A stretch of DNA of 64,000 nt, from the NCBI GenBank assembly GCA_013398955.1, contig VWPU01009473.1, positions 64,565-128,564 on the forward strand, in the 5' to 3' direction. The position numbers were made by a program, and so were the translations under genes. Shown one piece after another: positions 34,117 to 49,454 of the stretch; positions within the stretch are counted from its first letter, which is position 1; every line of letters starts with the position of its first letter. The stretch comes from Callaeas wilsoni (lineage: Eukaryota > Chordata > Aves > Passeriformes > Callaeidae). The notes under the pieces were generated by a model. The model was not told where the DNA came from, made no database searches, and was given only the letters and a program-made list of their open reading frames with translations.

Positions 34117-37100
34117 CAGAGAGTAATATCTCAAATTAATTACATATATACAATTCAATAAATAAGTATAGGACCCTTCTTAACCAAAGTGGGTCATGAC
34201 TTAAATAGTATTATCTAAATATCTATAAAATATGCATGATGAAAATAGTAAAAATGTGATTGCTGAAGGGAAAAGCCTTTCAGTAAAGAATGATTGACTA
34301 TAATACCAAATTTAAAGACCTGAAATGTGAAGCATATTCCATAAAATTCTGATTAGTACAGTCATTCTTTTATAGTGGTTACCTTATCAGCTGGATCAAG
34401 AATCTGGACAGATTTACATGAAGTAGTTTATGTAGAAAAACAGATATTGTCCAGTAAGCAATAAATTAAACCCATGTAAATCATGCAAACAAAAAAAGGA
34501 AAACTGTAACAGATAAATCGAAACAGATGTTTGCATAACTACTTGGAAAGTTATGCATTCACTTCTGGGCTTTGTGTTTAAAACAAACTGTATAAAAACC
34601 TGAAACAGAAACAAAATACTAAAATTCAATGAGAATAATAAGTTTTTGCACACAAATAACCTTTCCTCCTGTCATATATACCTCTCCTCTCTCATTTTCA
34701 GGAGTACTGGAAAATACATGAGCACTTCAGAGACAACTTTTATAATTGTTAAAGACTGGAAATAGTCCAGTGCAGTGCAGCTTCAGTAACTGCAGTGGAG
34801 TTTCAGTTTCATTTAATAAGAGCAGCCAACTTGCTCATTTACAGGAGTGTTTGGCTTAATGGCCCTAGCCCATGACAGCTTCCTACAGCTGTGCTGAAAA
34901 GAGCTCTGACTTCTGCTAGCGTTGTGTTTGTTTGTGTGTGTTTGGCATTTTGTTTGTTTGGTTGTTAGGGGGTTTTAAATTTTGTTTCAATATAGGAAAG
35001 CTGCAATCAATTCAACAGTTTTCTGTATTTACTGCGAGAGCATATTTATCTACCAGTCTTTCCTCACAGCTACTCTATCTAGTGACAGAATTAAGAATAG
35101 GCAAGGGGACAAAAAGTAATTACTTCCATGTTTCAATTCATTGATGAATGAATTTAGAACTAAGAAGCCATATTATTTTTTACTTTAAAATTTGCTACCA
35201 CTAAGTAAAACTGTAGCAAAGATCCAAATATTCTTTTTAAAATACATTAATAAAACTAATGAGAATTAAGTAAAATACACAGAAAATAAAAAATAAGAAA
35301 ATAAATAATGTAGTAAATAGAAAATTAATCTGAAGTAAACAGTTTGCATATACTTAGAGACAAAATTGTTTAAAAAATTTGTTTCTCTTTCTATAGCATT
35401 TCTTGTTTTTCATATGCAATAAATATCTCAAGGCCAATGAGAATGAAGATGTCTAGACAGCTGTTTGGGTGTCCACTGCAAAAACAATAATCTTGAGAAA
35501 TTAATTTCTCAATAAGGAGCTTAAAATTCATTCTTTCACAGGATTCTAAAATTAATTAATGTCAGTTATTATAATCTTCTTCCAATATATTAAAATGTTT
35601 CTGCCTTGCACTTACACTTTTTGTACTTTTATAAAACAGAACGTTAGATGTTTTTCATTTAATCTTGTCATTTCTAGTGATATACCCCTGATAACACCTT
35701 GGTTTGCATTTGAAATAATATATGCTCATTAAAATGTAAATCAAGGGTCCAATCAGAATATGATGGCAATCAAATTGCATTATTCAATGAAGAGGTTTCC
35801 AGGCTGACTTCATTAGTAAACATAATGAATTTCAGGTTCTTACCGGTCTTCTATTTGTTTGTACAACTGTAAAGGCTCAATTATGAAGCCTTGAGACAGG
35901 CTAAAAATAACATCAGGCTAATGAAAAGTTTCAATTAGATTTGTGTAAGCCTTTTTTTTATTTTTTATGATCTCACTTTTCTCTTTAACTGTTACAAATT
36001 AGCTCTTGGGGGAAAGATTAGAAAATGGGAAGCATTATGTTGCATTTCTTATTATGCATGCAACTAGAAAGTGTATTCTAAAAGTTTGCATAGTATTTTA
36101 AAACATATTGTGGCTACAATGTGCACTGGTTAATGCATTTTATATTTTGTGTTAATTTTTATATTTTACTCAGTTAATTCATATACTTTATCAGCTACAG
36201 GTTTCTGGTTTCATAAAAATTAAACAATCAAGTATTTTTTATTCCATGTCAAAGAATAAAATATATTAAAAAATTAAAATCCTGAAAATATATATATTTT
36301 TTCTAAACTATGTTCCTATAATTAAAACTTTTTAAAAGTCTGATATCATGTCTGATTTTATCATGCACACAAAAAGAATGGTAATATCTGTGGGTTTTAT
36401 TACTTGAGATATATCCACTTTCAGCTAAATTGAGGTTCAAGCAGTCTGTGAATGGCAGGCAGGACATCACAGAAAACAGAAGCCTTTGGGACTGAGTAGG
36501 CAGACCTAAGAATTTCTTGTTCTCCAAAGGGTAATTGGGCACCTTAGTGTCCCTGAGGATTTACCAAGCCCGTTTCAGAATTTCAAAACTTGTACCAGCT
36601 TCTGTGCCTCTTATTTATAAGCATGCACTTTGCAGCACAGCACAGCAGAATCCGTCTTTGGAGCTAAGGACTCTAGAGATGTGGTCACTGTCCAGCTCAT
36701 GGGGCCAACACAAACTGTTGACTGCAACTTCCTAAAGTTATCAAGATAGAAGGACAACTCATTCTCTCCTTTACTTCAAAGAATTTACCCAATCCCAGTC
36801 CCGGAGTAAATTCTTGCAATTATTTTGGATTTTGCCAGGCTGTACGAATGAATGAAAAATTCTTTAGGCAAAGTATGCTTTAATTAAAATCCACGATATA
36901 CTAGGTCACTAATCTTATATTTAAAATCTAAAAGCCGTAATCACAATTAATCTAAAACTACCTTTCTAAGTAAAACTAGGACCATTCCCCAGGGATCTGC
37001 AACTCATAGGAGCCTCTCTTACATAAGGCCATAATCTATACATCTGGAAAGCATATGGCACATTTCAATTTTAAAATTTTTCATTTTTTACAATCAAGAC

Positions 37101-39562
37101 AAAATTGGATTTTTTTTCACACATTCATATGATATCGTTATTAAAATGCTATCTCACTGAAAACTCTGATTTCTTGCAGATGAAGCAGGTGTTTTGGATT
37201 AAACAGAAGTTTTAACCAGTGTTACATGTGGTACAACGAGCATGTTGCCACAGCTATGGTCTCTAGAGAGTAATAAGCATTTCAAAGTGACAGGAACCAC
37301 CCTTATTTCTCTTCTTTGACTGTAGAGTTAGGCTGGGTTGACTAGCTTAGACTTAGGAAATATTCAGATGTAAAGGTCTGTGCTGGTGAACACCATCCTC
37401 ACTGTATGTAACACTTCACTGTCTGCAGTTTCATGAAAAAGCAATGGTTGTACATGTGGTGCCATGCACTTCAGCCACGTTTTTTATCAGAATAAGACAA
37501 CATGTCATTTTACTCCTTTGCAGTTTGAAAGGGACCTCTTATAAAGTAAGCAGTCCAATGACACTGCACTGAAACTGTCAGGATTGGGAAAATCTGTTTT
37601 AGCAGCTGGGCCGCTGTGGGAGTACAGGCAAACATGATGTAAGGCAAGGGCAGACTGGCAGAGTGAGTCTGCAGAATCCACAAGTGTCAGCCTCACTTTC
37701 TTCTGGCAGTTTAAGCAGACACAGTGTAAATTATATTATCATCTGTAAATTACAGTTATCATTCCTCTTAATTTGACATTATCCCTGACTATTATTCTGT
37801 CATGTCCAGATTAAAAACGTTCAAAAAAAAAGGTTCAACATTACCTCTAGAGGATGTTTTCTATGTTTCATTCCAACAAACTGATGATGGATATTCTGTT
37901 CTTTTGTGAGTCACTTGGATGCAACATGTACTGGTCTCACAATATATGCTATCCCTTGTAAATTAAGTTACTTGCTAATATCTGATTAAAAGAAAAAAAT
38001 CTTATCAGGGAGAGACTTTTAAGCAAATGTAAAGCAGTCTTTTGATAGTTGCCCCTAATGCATCTTTATGCCTGTAGAAATGGATACCGAGGCACAAAAT
38101 TTTGGAGGATTCCTGTATTAACTTAACATATACGGAGAGGATATACTATGTATACAATGTGTAATATATGACACCATTCACTGAAATAATAATACATTAT
38201 TCATGAAGTGTCGATAAGTGCACTCTAGAATAAATTAATGTTGAATTCCTTTTCGCTCTGATTTGTTTTAATTAAGCCTGTGATCTACTTGTTTCTCAGT
38301 TTTAAGTAGTTTCATTCTTTCATTTCAAAATTATTACAGCAAACCACTAAAATTTAATCACATAAAGGCTTTTCTTGTGGGATTTAAAAGAAAATTCTTT
38401 GTATTTTTAGTTCTATGTATTTTACAAAGTACAGGAAAGCCTGTGTAATGGACTTATCAAAGTTGTCATTATTCTTCACACTGAGATTTGAGGTTTGTCT
38501 CTGTTGTTCATCATTCATTAATGATACAAACAAGCTTGTCTTTTCACTGTAGAAATCCTTTTTATAGCTTATAATTTATGATGAACATGGCCTTGTGTGA
38601 TAAAGACCCATCAAAGTCATCATTATTTTATATTTATATTCATTGAACTGTTCCATCTGTTAAAATGTTTTAACTCTTTTTCTATCCATCTATAGCCTTA
38701 TTATACATCATGTCTTCTTTTCTGGCAGACTTAATTTCTACTTTAGTCTTTATGGAATGACCCAAAAAGAATAAAAAAGCATCTTTTCAAATAATCTGAG
38801 AAGTTTTAAATCAAAAACCACGTTATCTGTTCTTTACTTTTGCAAGAGTGTTTAAATGAATATTATTCAGCATATAATACATTAATCTTTAAACTTCTTA
38901 ATCTTCTGCACTAGCAACCTATGCCAGCTCTCTTTCTATTGTCTGGTGGTACTGCCTCATCACACAGAATGTGTTGAAACAAACCACTTTGTCCTTCGTT
39001 TTATTTCTGCAAGTACCATCCACCATGCAATGTTCCACACGCTTTTTACTCTAACTCATTGGGTTGAAAGGCAAACAATTATTTTATTAAGACTCATTAT
39101 CGTTTATCTGTCTTAATTCTGCTCTCTTTCCAGCCTACTTTTTGTGTAGGGATGACAGTACATTCACCAAGGAAAAAAAAAGGACCAACCAAACAGAAAA
39201 AAAAAGATATAGAAATCTCATTAGATTTATGAAAGTCAAGCTTAATAATGTTTCTTCTTTATCCATATCAGTTTATGCAGGCAACTTTCCTGAAATACCT
39301 CATGAGATTTTAATACTTCTGATTATCCATCAGCATATAGAAATCACATAATTTTGATGAATTCCTTAAATGTAAAGCAGGGATATTAAATATAGAATCA
39401 CTGTCATATGCCGACAGGGAAGTTCAATTAATCATTTACCTGATTTCTCTTGCAAGTAATCTGATTTTAAAGGGACTGTTGCCTTTTAATTCTATGTAAG
39501 AAGAATACTGATTTTTTTTTGTTTGTTTGTTTCTTTTATCTTTATTTACTAGGATGATGAAG

Positions 39563-39646
39563 AAGGAAGGAAGGAAGGAAGGAAGGAAGGAAGGAAGGAA
39601 GGAAGGAAGGAAGGAAGGAAGGAAGGAAGGAAGGAAGGAAGGAAGG
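39563..39646 (+). repeat. (AAGG)21 tetranucleotide microsatellite
   Basis: Twenty-one perfect AAGG units without interruption, 84 bp, followed by 'AGGAGG'. A short GTTT array lies about 40 bases upstream. The serine/leucine/proline repeat frame on the minus strand (39436-39696) is an artefact of the array. Confidence 0.97.
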
Positions 39647-42600
39647 AGGATTGATTTGGGTTTAAGATTGGTAAATTGAACTTGGCTGACAGTCAAACAC
39701 TAACTCAGTTGCTTGCCACGCCCTCTCTTGTGGTGTGAAAAGAAAACAAGGAGAAAGTGAGAATACTTGTGGATGGAGAAAATGACAATTGAACAGGGAA
39801 AGCAAGATCTGTGCATACCAAATGATAGATGAAACTCAATGCTTTGTAAAGAAAAGAAAAAAAACTAAAAAGAAAAATATATTAACTCACATTCCTCATT
39901 CTAGAACTACATCAGCAACTCAAACTCATAATTATGGATACTTCTGTGAAAGTATTTGTTCAGTATATCGCATATCACAACCATATTACTCTATATAGAT
40001 TTTTTTTTTTTTTTTAAACAGATATGTGTCTTTGGATACTTACTCAAATGGACAGATTCATGCTCAGACATCGGTAGAATCATGAAATGTTCAGTTTATG
40101 TTCAGTTTTAGTCTGCAGAATTCTGTTTTATACATTTTTAAAGTGAAGTCATGACACTGAAATATTGCAAACAATTCTTATTTTTGCTGCCATCCAAAAA
40201 GGTCTCATGTTTCATGCAGTGATTGACAGCTGGGTAGACAGGCAGCAAAACATATGGATTTTCAACACTCTGCTCACACAGATCACTCTTCAACAAATAG
40301 CACACACAGGCTTTGGAAATTATACAACTTTTGCAGCCTGACCTCAAGGCAAGTAACATATCCCTTTGGTCTTTTTACAAAATCTATTGATAAACTTGAT
40401 CAAATGCCAGTTATGAGTCACCTGGCATGCAAGCTCCTACAGTTCCTGGATTTTCTAGCAGATTTCTATAATGAACAATTTCTCTACTGGAATGTCATTT
40501 GGGGATTATCAGAAATACTTTCCTCAAACTGATGGAATTAAAATCTTCAAATTCCTTATTGACTTTCTGCCCCAATACCTGCAAACTGTAATTTCTGAAC
40601 ATGATGTTTTTTCTAAATCATCACAGAGCCTCTCATATAGTTATTGTCTTTAGCAAAACAAATTTCTTTGCTAGTTACTAATCATTATTTAGCAAGATTT
40701 TGCTACATTCTGATTTATAATATTCATCCTCTTCTTCCTGTATCTTAAATGAGCACTTGTAGTTATATTCTGCATGTCTTTAAAAGGTCAGGGTTTTTGC
40801 AGTGCCTGTAAAACATAAACTAGACTGCTAAGATGCCATTGATTGTCTATCACAAATATTCAAATTTACTTCTCATGATGTGTGATTTATATTAAAATTT
40901 CCATTCCCCATGTTCAAAGAAATGAGAATGGTAATATTTTCACCTAACTTTTAAGCTCTAGCAAGTTTTCAAAGTTTTACTTTTAGAATATAAAATGTCT
41001 TCTTTACATAGTCCTCTTGATAATGTGGTTTAATGCTGAAAATACAAAACCCATCTCAATCCTTTTGTATCAAAAAGTTTGATAGCTTGCAAGAAACTGT
41101 GGTATTTGGCAGCTTCACATATTTTCCTTTAAGATTTTGAATGAGTGAGGATATGTAGTTTTTCACCTTAAGATATCTTATGCTCTCACAGTTTAACAGA
41201 TTATTCCAAACACATATCAACGTTTCTTGAGACATATGTCCCTGTTTGCCGTTCATAGTAGCAGTTTTCTCTATTCCTACCAATTTTTATTAAAATAATG
41301 CAATATTAGATAGTAAACTTCTTTAAAGATTTCATTATCATTCATGTCTGGTTGGTTTCAACTCTCAACTAGCACACTATCACTTATTGAAGTGAGCCAG
41401 ATCTTCAGGTGATGCAAATAGTAATGTCATGAGAAATTGGCCCATTGCTTCTGTATTTCCACAAATGTGATTTAGCTACATTGTTTTAGATTCAAAGGAA
41501 ATGTTCATAGAAAATCCAGATCCCCTAATACCCATGATCAAATAGACACACTGAAATTTCCCAGCTCCCTTCCTAAAGAATGATCTACTCCTAGCGATCT
41601 ATCTGTTGACTAATTACATATAAAAATTCAGACCAATTTTAAGTAACTGAACTGCCAAACATTTTCTGGCAGGGCTACCAGAAAATAATTTTAACCTTCA
41701 TCTGTGAATCAAGTGCCTATTAATTAATTTGGAAGGTATTGTAATTTTGAAGATTGAATGAAGACATTATGCTGAATGCAATTGCAGCTTTTTCAATGGA
41801 AAAGCAATTTCCGGAAAGCATTTTTGACAAAGTTTTGTAATGCAAATTAATTGTAAACCCTAAGGTCCAGAAACTAAGATTAACAATAAATTTGGATACG
41901 AAAATTAAATATAGCATGAGAATTTTAAATGTATGGAAAGTTAGTGAGTGTGAAAAAGCACGTGAGGACTGTGCATATGCATTGAGTTTAGAAAGGTGTT
42001 CATGTGTATCACTACTGAGAAAGTAAAGGAGAACCAAAAAGTTCAAACATTAGTGGTACTTCACTGACCAGTTCTAAAGATCTCCTAAATAAAAGGAAAG
42101 TTTATGAAAGTATGAAAAAAATTTTTGGTATTTGATATAAAAGACTATTTTGACAGCATTTTTCTCTTCAGTGGATGTGTGTTAAAATACTTCCGGGTCT
42201 TTCTAACTAATTTGTATCTTCCAGCAATATCAACTCTATACTCTTGACAGAAGGTGTGACCAGGTTTCCTGAGCCCCCAGACTGTGTGCTGAAATCTTCC
42301 TAAAGCTGAGCTCTAGAAGAGCTGAGAGGAGAGGGAAATCTAAAATTAGTTAATAAAAATCACACTATGACCTTTTTTTTTTCTTTTGTAATTTAATTTA
42401 ATTAGTATAGCTTTATGTATAGGCATCTTGGGCCCTTGATCAGTCAGGAGCTTGAAGTTCATCAGTAATGAATTTCTCCATGAAAGTATGGAAGTTAAAT
42501 ATTGCAACTTTCTTTTTAAAAGTACGAGATACCAACTGGAAGAACCATATTCAAATACAAGCTCATTTCTAGTAGTCTGAGCAATAAATTATAGCAATTA

Positions 42601-45343
42601 TAAATTACTAATTCATGAGTACACGTTTCATCTGTCCAGCATTGCTGGAATCTGATGAGCTGGTTTGGCTGATGTTCAAATTGCTGATTATAACCTAGTT
42701 AGGAGAGATTTTGAGGGCGAAAGAGATTATGTGCAGAGAGGAAGTCTCACTATTCAAAAGCAATTTCTACGGCCAGTAGGCCTAAAGAGATACATAGACT
42801 AACTCAAGTATTTCCCCTGGCTGCCTGCATTAGGAAACCTTAATTAGTTCTTTCTAAGTCACTGGCTTCAAGTGTCTCTGACATCAGACTCAAGGGAATC
42901 AAGTTTAAAGTGTCTTAGTTTTGGCTTTTTGTGTCCATATTGTACCAGAAGGCAGGACATACAAGGCATTTCCTCATTTTAAAGGGTCACGTCAACTGGA
43001 AGAAAAATGAAATGTGAATGTCAAACAGTAACTTTTACTATTGCATCACAAAAACATTCTGCTCCCACACAAACAAAATACTGTTTTTGTAAACAGTAGC
43101 TACTCAATCCTGAGTGAAGTTTATCAAGAAGATATTTCACAATATTTAAAGTAAATATTATGATTACAATTAAAAGGTTGGGTTATCATACATACAACCT
43201 TGTTATAGTCAATCCTGTTAACTTGCATAAATTTACCAGGTTCTGTCACAGAACTAGTAGGGCATATTTTTTAAATTTGATGCCATTCAAAAACCTCTTG
43301 TCTTAAGGGCAAGAAAGTCACTTCTGTTTTTCAGTCTATATACGTTCATGGGCTTATTCATTCCTACTTTTAGATCTTCAGTGATTTTAATCCTATTAGT
43401 TGTATGTTTATGGACAAAATAATTACTCTAATTGAGTTCACTTTGCTAACATAAATAATTCAAAGCCATTTAGATATCTGATTTCACAGATTCTTTAATA
43501 TGCATTTCATCCTACAGATTTTCTTTGAAACTCTATTCATTTGTGTCCACTTTTCTCAGCCACCAAAGTTCAAATCTATAAATGGCATTCTTAACGAAGT
43601 CTTATAAGGATTTGTATAGCAACAAAAATATTTTTCTATGTCAGCTGGAGCTATCTTGATTGATAGAATTCATATCTTTATTCCATGGCCACATTATCAT
43701 CAGCAGAGGAAGAGATTCCACATGGGAATTTAATCTCCTCCAGTATTTCAGACAATGAACTTTCGCTTTCTAAAAAGACCTCTATAATTTTTAATCTCTA
43801 ACTACATGACTCGACACTTCATCCTGTAAAGCCTAATTTCTTCTATATATGTGTCATTATTTTCTGGTTTATGATACTATGCTAATACTTTATACATACA
43901 ATTATTCCCATCTCTCATTCATCAGAAACTTACATGATGACAGCACTATGTTTTCATGCCAAGGTCATCTTTTATAATATTAAATAAAAGCAATTGGTTG
44001 ACTTGAGATACTCAACTTATAATTTTCTTCCAGTCTCTTCCCTTTTTTTATTGTACAGTTTGTCATTTCATAGTAACTTCATTTAGAGAATTACTAAAAT
44101 ATGTGTGATATATATTTTACATTTCTATGAATGACTTCTCTTTTTTTTATTTTAGTTGAAGTTTTTCAATTTACCTTAGTTTAAAACACTAAATAATATC
44201 TACTAGATAATAGAAGGCTCTTCGGGATGTCTGAAAAAATCTATAAATTAATTTACAGACTGGAAGTTGAGACTAGATAAATTCAGATTACAAATAAATC
44301 ATATAAATAATTTGGACATGATAAAAAGTCTCAGAAGGCTAAGGTAGTTCTTACAACAAAAAAATTTACATTTGTATAATGAGTAGATATGAGTCTGTAT
44401 AATGAGTCTGTGACCAAGCTAGAACAAAAGATGAGACAAAATGATCAGGAATGTCCATCAGACTTTATAATCTGTGATTTCATAAAAAACCCCAGAACTA
44501 TTATATTATTTACTTTAGCTTTATGAAAATTAAAAACTACAATGGAAAGACTCTATTAAACATGAAAGACAAAGAATAAAAAGCGTAAAAGAAGAGGCAG
44601 AATACAATAGTAAATAAAAAGAAGCTTTAGCTGCTCTTCCCAGCTAATTGATGCATAAGGGATTATGTAGCTCCAAAGATTTCAAATCAAGAAATTTGCA
44701 TCTTTTTTACATATATACATTTTACAAAAAAAGTCTTTGGTGATACAGCTTTGAGTTGGCACAGCTAGATGATGCTAAATCATCAAAAAAAATAGTAGAG
44801 ATCATCTAATGACATATGGAAACAGAAAGGAACAACAGTTGTAAAAATAAATACAATTAAAAGTTAAAATATTTGCCAGAGTAAAGCAATTCATTTTTCC
44901 TTCCCTTACTTATTTTAAACAGGAAAATTTGAAATATAGAGGAAATATTTGAAAAATATGCTAAAGATATATAAATGATAAGGTAATTGGTTTAAATTTT
45001 GATTGTACAACAAGGGTAAAGAAAGCAGAATGCATTTTTTTTTATCAAGCTAGTATTTGTATACATAATTTACTTCTGAGAAACAGAACCAGACCAAAAC
45101 CACTTAGAAAAGAATATAGATGCATTGGGGATCTGAATTCAAAGTAGGAAAGTGTGTGCATGGATGCAAACAATACACCACAGTGATGGACAACTATTTT
45201 TCTGATTTTATTCTTTTATCATAACCTGGTGCTAAAGACATGTTTTCCAGCACTCATTTTCATTTGCCATATTTACCGATTTAAAACCAAGCTGAATTAT
45301 TTTGAAATTAAATATGCTAGATTGAATGAAGATATCTTCTTGC

Positions 45344-45360
45344 TTTTTTTTTTTTTTTTT
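45344..45360 (+). repeat. T17 homopolymer
   Basis: Seventeen consecutive T followed by AAGAATT. No LINE or SINE body is recognisable next to it, so it is not called a retroposon tail. Confidence 0.9.
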
Positions 45361-48300
45361 AAGAATTATAATCAGAAGAAGCTAGAAGTATTTGTGAATC
45401 TTCTATATGCATTACACCACCATGGAACAAATATAAATATTTAAATAGTCTATTATTAACTGACTGGTAAACTACAATTGTAAATGAAACATAGTAAGAA
45501 AAGCACACAGTTCTTCAGACTGCAATAAGTAATTACCACTGAGGAACTGATAAAACATAAACAAATACAACAGCGTTTTTGTAGTCTGCTTCATTCCCAG
45601 ACATAGTGGAGAAATACATTAAAGCAGGTTATTTATTTCTGCGCCTAACCTTTCTACTGCAGAGGAAAAAAAATGTAGGAAATAGAATATTTTAATAGAC
45701 TGAAAGCATTTTAAGGAAAAAAGCACAATTGAGATACATTATTAATTAAAATGTTTTGATTAGATGGAGAAGTCCCAGAATACAGGAAACCCCAATAGAG
45801 TACATCTCTACTTTTACACCAAATGCATGCTGGTAAAAGTGACTCTTCATCCCGTTACTCTCAGAAGTGTTTTTAGAAGAAATGAGATGTACAATCTATA
45901 TATGTTGCAAAGGAAGACATTTTATATGCTAAAATTCACAATGTTATTGATGTATAGGACTCCAGTACTGAATATTCCTTTGATACCTTTTTGCTAGACC
46001 TACAGCAATAGCTTTCAAGACCTTGCCCAAATAAACAGTTTGTCAGGAGAGCAATTAGCTGAAATAGAATAGCCAACCTATTTTTACCTGATTCATTCCC
46101 AGCACTTGCTGCTTGTTATGTTTAATGAGAACTCATTTACTGATTTAGTCACTTACCAAAAGGCCCTCAGGTGTAGTCAACAGAACATTTAGTCCTTTGC
46201 TAATGGTTCTACTTAAAATCCCTACCAATCACTTCGATATCTCAGCCTTGTATCTGCATCTTTAGATAAAATAATAATATAATCCTTTCAGCTCCAACTA
46301 TTAATCATGCCTGGAAATGAGACTCGGGAATCTCAGTCTCTAAGATATTTGAATATGTGTCATGACTGAGAAATGTAACAATCCATTGTTTTAGAAAGAA
46401 TTAGCTGAGATATTTGAAAAATTCTATATTATAAACAAATATATGTATCCTAATTTTTCGTTCTGAGAGTACCATAGACAGGAGATTCCAGAGTGTCAGC
46501 TTCAGGAAAATCATACTTTCTCCGTTTTATTTTCCCAAATTAGACTATGTGTTATGGAAGAACCAGCATAACTCTCTGTACTGAAGAAAGTTTCTAGTTC
46601 TAAACATGTAGTTATGTTATAGTTAAATTAGGTCTCCATTCTTCTGGTTGTGTAGACATTCTATTTATTACAGCTGCATTCTATTCAACAAAGAAACCAG
46701 AATTTGAATGAATCTTTCTAAACACTTACTAATAGAACAGTAAAAATTGTTTGTTAAAAGCAATCTTAGATTAATTAATCAACCAAGAACTAAGCAAAAT
46801 CTTGACTTAAAGCTTGTGAACATCATGAATTGTCCAAAACAATCATAAGTAAGTATAATATAATAAATATACATATAAATATAATCACAAGTAAATATAC
46901 ACATTAATGTATTTCTATTTGCATTTTACCTGCAAGAACTGAATAGTTTATTAAAGAAATGTAAGAATTCTTCTGTATATTAAATAAGTTCAAACAATAT
47001 GAAATCTCTTACTAGAAAATCTTCTTTCTTAAAAATTGAATCGGGAAAATTTCTTGAATTATTACTATTATTGATTAAGTTTTTGCCCAGTTCTAATTGT
47101 TTCACAAAATGCCTCAAAGCTTCTCTCTTGTAAATACTGTATAATGTATAAGAAATTTCCCTTTACACGTCACAAACCGTAAAGGAAAAATATCTGACTG
47201 TATCTAACTTTCCTCAAAAAAGATACCGAAGTCTTATATATAATACCTTTTACATGTTTTATGCAGGAAACTCAGAAATCAGCAAGATGAACATATCTCA
47301 AAAAATTTCAATATTCCCAGTAATGTATTAACTTTCTTTACTTGAAATCCTTCCTTACCAGAATTTCTCTTCATGGAGAAATAACGCACCGTTTGCTGAA
47401 AAGGTTCTCTGCTCTAAATCACCACCGTCTTTCTCATGAAATCTCTGAGCCCTCAGGCCCAATACGCTTTTTCTTTTGGATCATCAATGTCTTGAAATAT
47501 TTAAAAGCTTATTGGAGAGAAATTTGACACAAAGTGGATATCAATGTGAATGGGAATGTTAATATCTCAAAGTCAGCAGCGGTTTTGTGTACTGTTGTGT
47601 AAGGTGTATAAAAAGTAACAGCAAAACTGACTTTAGTGTTTGCACTCTGCCATTGATTATCATACCCAAGAGATGATTGTTTTTTACATATAAATGGACA
47701 ATAGACACACAAATTTATTCATTTTCTTAATGCTGTGAGTAATCTCTGTATTTCTCTGCAATCTTTGAGCACAGTAAAGGCAATTAAATTGAAGTTGTCT
47801 AGACTCTTGGTGTGGTTTTACTTGTTTGTGAATCACAATTTCTTGAGAAGAAAAATTTTTTTAAACTCAAATCCTTGAAGGTAATGTGCTTTTGAGATTG
47901 AACTATCCTATATATATTTTGAAATCCTATTTTGTCTGCATGCTTTCACAAGGTGGCTTCAAAGTCCTACCACCATCTGCAAGAATTTTTAGGAATGCTT
48001 TGCCTACTATAATAGAAATGGAATATCAGTGCTTAAAACTTAAAACAAAGTACAATATTTTTGCTATTAAAAGACTGTTCAGAGACTAGTCCTTTATCTC
48101 TACTATAGGTTATTTCCCTGCAAATTGTGAATTCTAGATTGATTTTGACTATTTATTTAGTTGTTCACTTTGTAGTGAATTATGCAAATATATAAAACAG
48201 TATGTGATACTTTTGCTATTTAGAAATGTTTTGTAGTTTGGTACCTTGTATCAGTATTATTGATCTACTTTCTTCTTTTTCCAATGATACAGTGAGTTCC

Positions 48301-49454
48301 TTAGTCTCTGCCATATATATTTATTTCACTTGTAAAGGGGTGTTGATGCACCATTTTGTTTGTTTTGATTTGATTTGGAGGGAAGGAGGGTTGTCCATTT
48401 ATTAAATTTCTGGACTAAAATCTAGTTTGAAATCTTAACAGGATTCCTGCTGAATGATGAACTGCTCATATCTTTGTCTTGGTTTTTATGCCATGAAGGA
48501 TTCCTCATAAATGTAAGTTGAGCTAAACAGGGATTATAATAAATCAGTGAAAATAGATGGATACATGAAGCACTTTGCAAAGTTAAAACGATTTTATGGA
48601 TTGTAAATTAAATGTTTATTACAACTGCTATCTTCCAAGATTCTGTATAACTCACTCATATACATGAACTGTAGTTGCATAAAGACACTGAATTAACTCT
48701 CAAGGACCTTCTGAAAAATTCAAGGTCACATGAACCAGCCTACAGAATAACTGCTTGTCCTGACTTGATAACAGACACTAACAGAGCAAAAATGACAGTT
48801 TGATTCAGAGAAAAATACAAGTCAGTCTTGAATGCCTGGCTTCCATTTTTCTGAGATGAGATAGCCATCTTTATAAAGCTTCAGTGGTGAACATCCTGTC
48901 AGTTTAAAAGGTCAGACACTGCAAGTTATCAGCAAAAATGATGATGTACAGACCATTGGAAGAAAGAATGATTTTATTATCTTCGCTCACCTGTTATATA
49001 TTTATTCAGCTGTCCATCCTCAACAAGGAGGAACCTTTTGGAAAAGAATAAAAGATGTGCTGAATGGTGAACTGGTTTCAGGTGTGATGCAGCATATTAG
49101 ACATGAAGAAGGAGGTGTTGAAAAGTGTGGTGAGTGGAGCGAATACTTCTGGGTGTTCTTACCTTAAAATATTTTTAACTTTAACAAACAAATGTTATAT
49201 ATTTAAATACATTTTTAAGTCTAATATTTTATTAAGGCCACTGCAATGTCTTATGCTGTATGGTAAAATGCAGAAAATTAATCTGCTTTCTCTGTTTCTG
49301 AAAAGTACACTTATAAGCATGTTTCATTCGCATAGAAAAAGTAACAATCAAGCAATCTTTAGCCATTTTTGAAAAAAAAAAAGATAAAAATAAAGAAAAA
49401 AAGAGAAGTGGTCATTATTTGTGTCTGTTTATTATTTTTCCTTGATTCTGCATA

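Larger units (their letters stand above)
33661..49454. other. Long A+T-rich stretch with simple repeats only
   Basis: Nearly 16 kb in which I recognise no CR1, LTR, RNA gene or convincing coding frame. Frames reach 116 codons (33789-34139) only because of the GGGAA array, and 108 codons at 41720-42046 (minus) without domain signature. It contains the GGGAA and AAGG arrays and T-runs (16 T at 40000-40015, 17 T at 45344-45360). Segments around 35700-35960, 42640-43000 and 46020-46330 have mixed, motif-rich composition and may be conserved non-coding elements. Confidence 0.5.

Noticed and set aside
39436..39696. Serine-phenylalanine-leucine-proline repeat protein
   Set aside because: Translation of the (AAGG)21 array on the minus strand.
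45344..45360. T17 run as the tail of a minus-strand retroposon
   Set aside because: No SINE, LINE or processed-gene body is recognisable on either side, and no target duplication.
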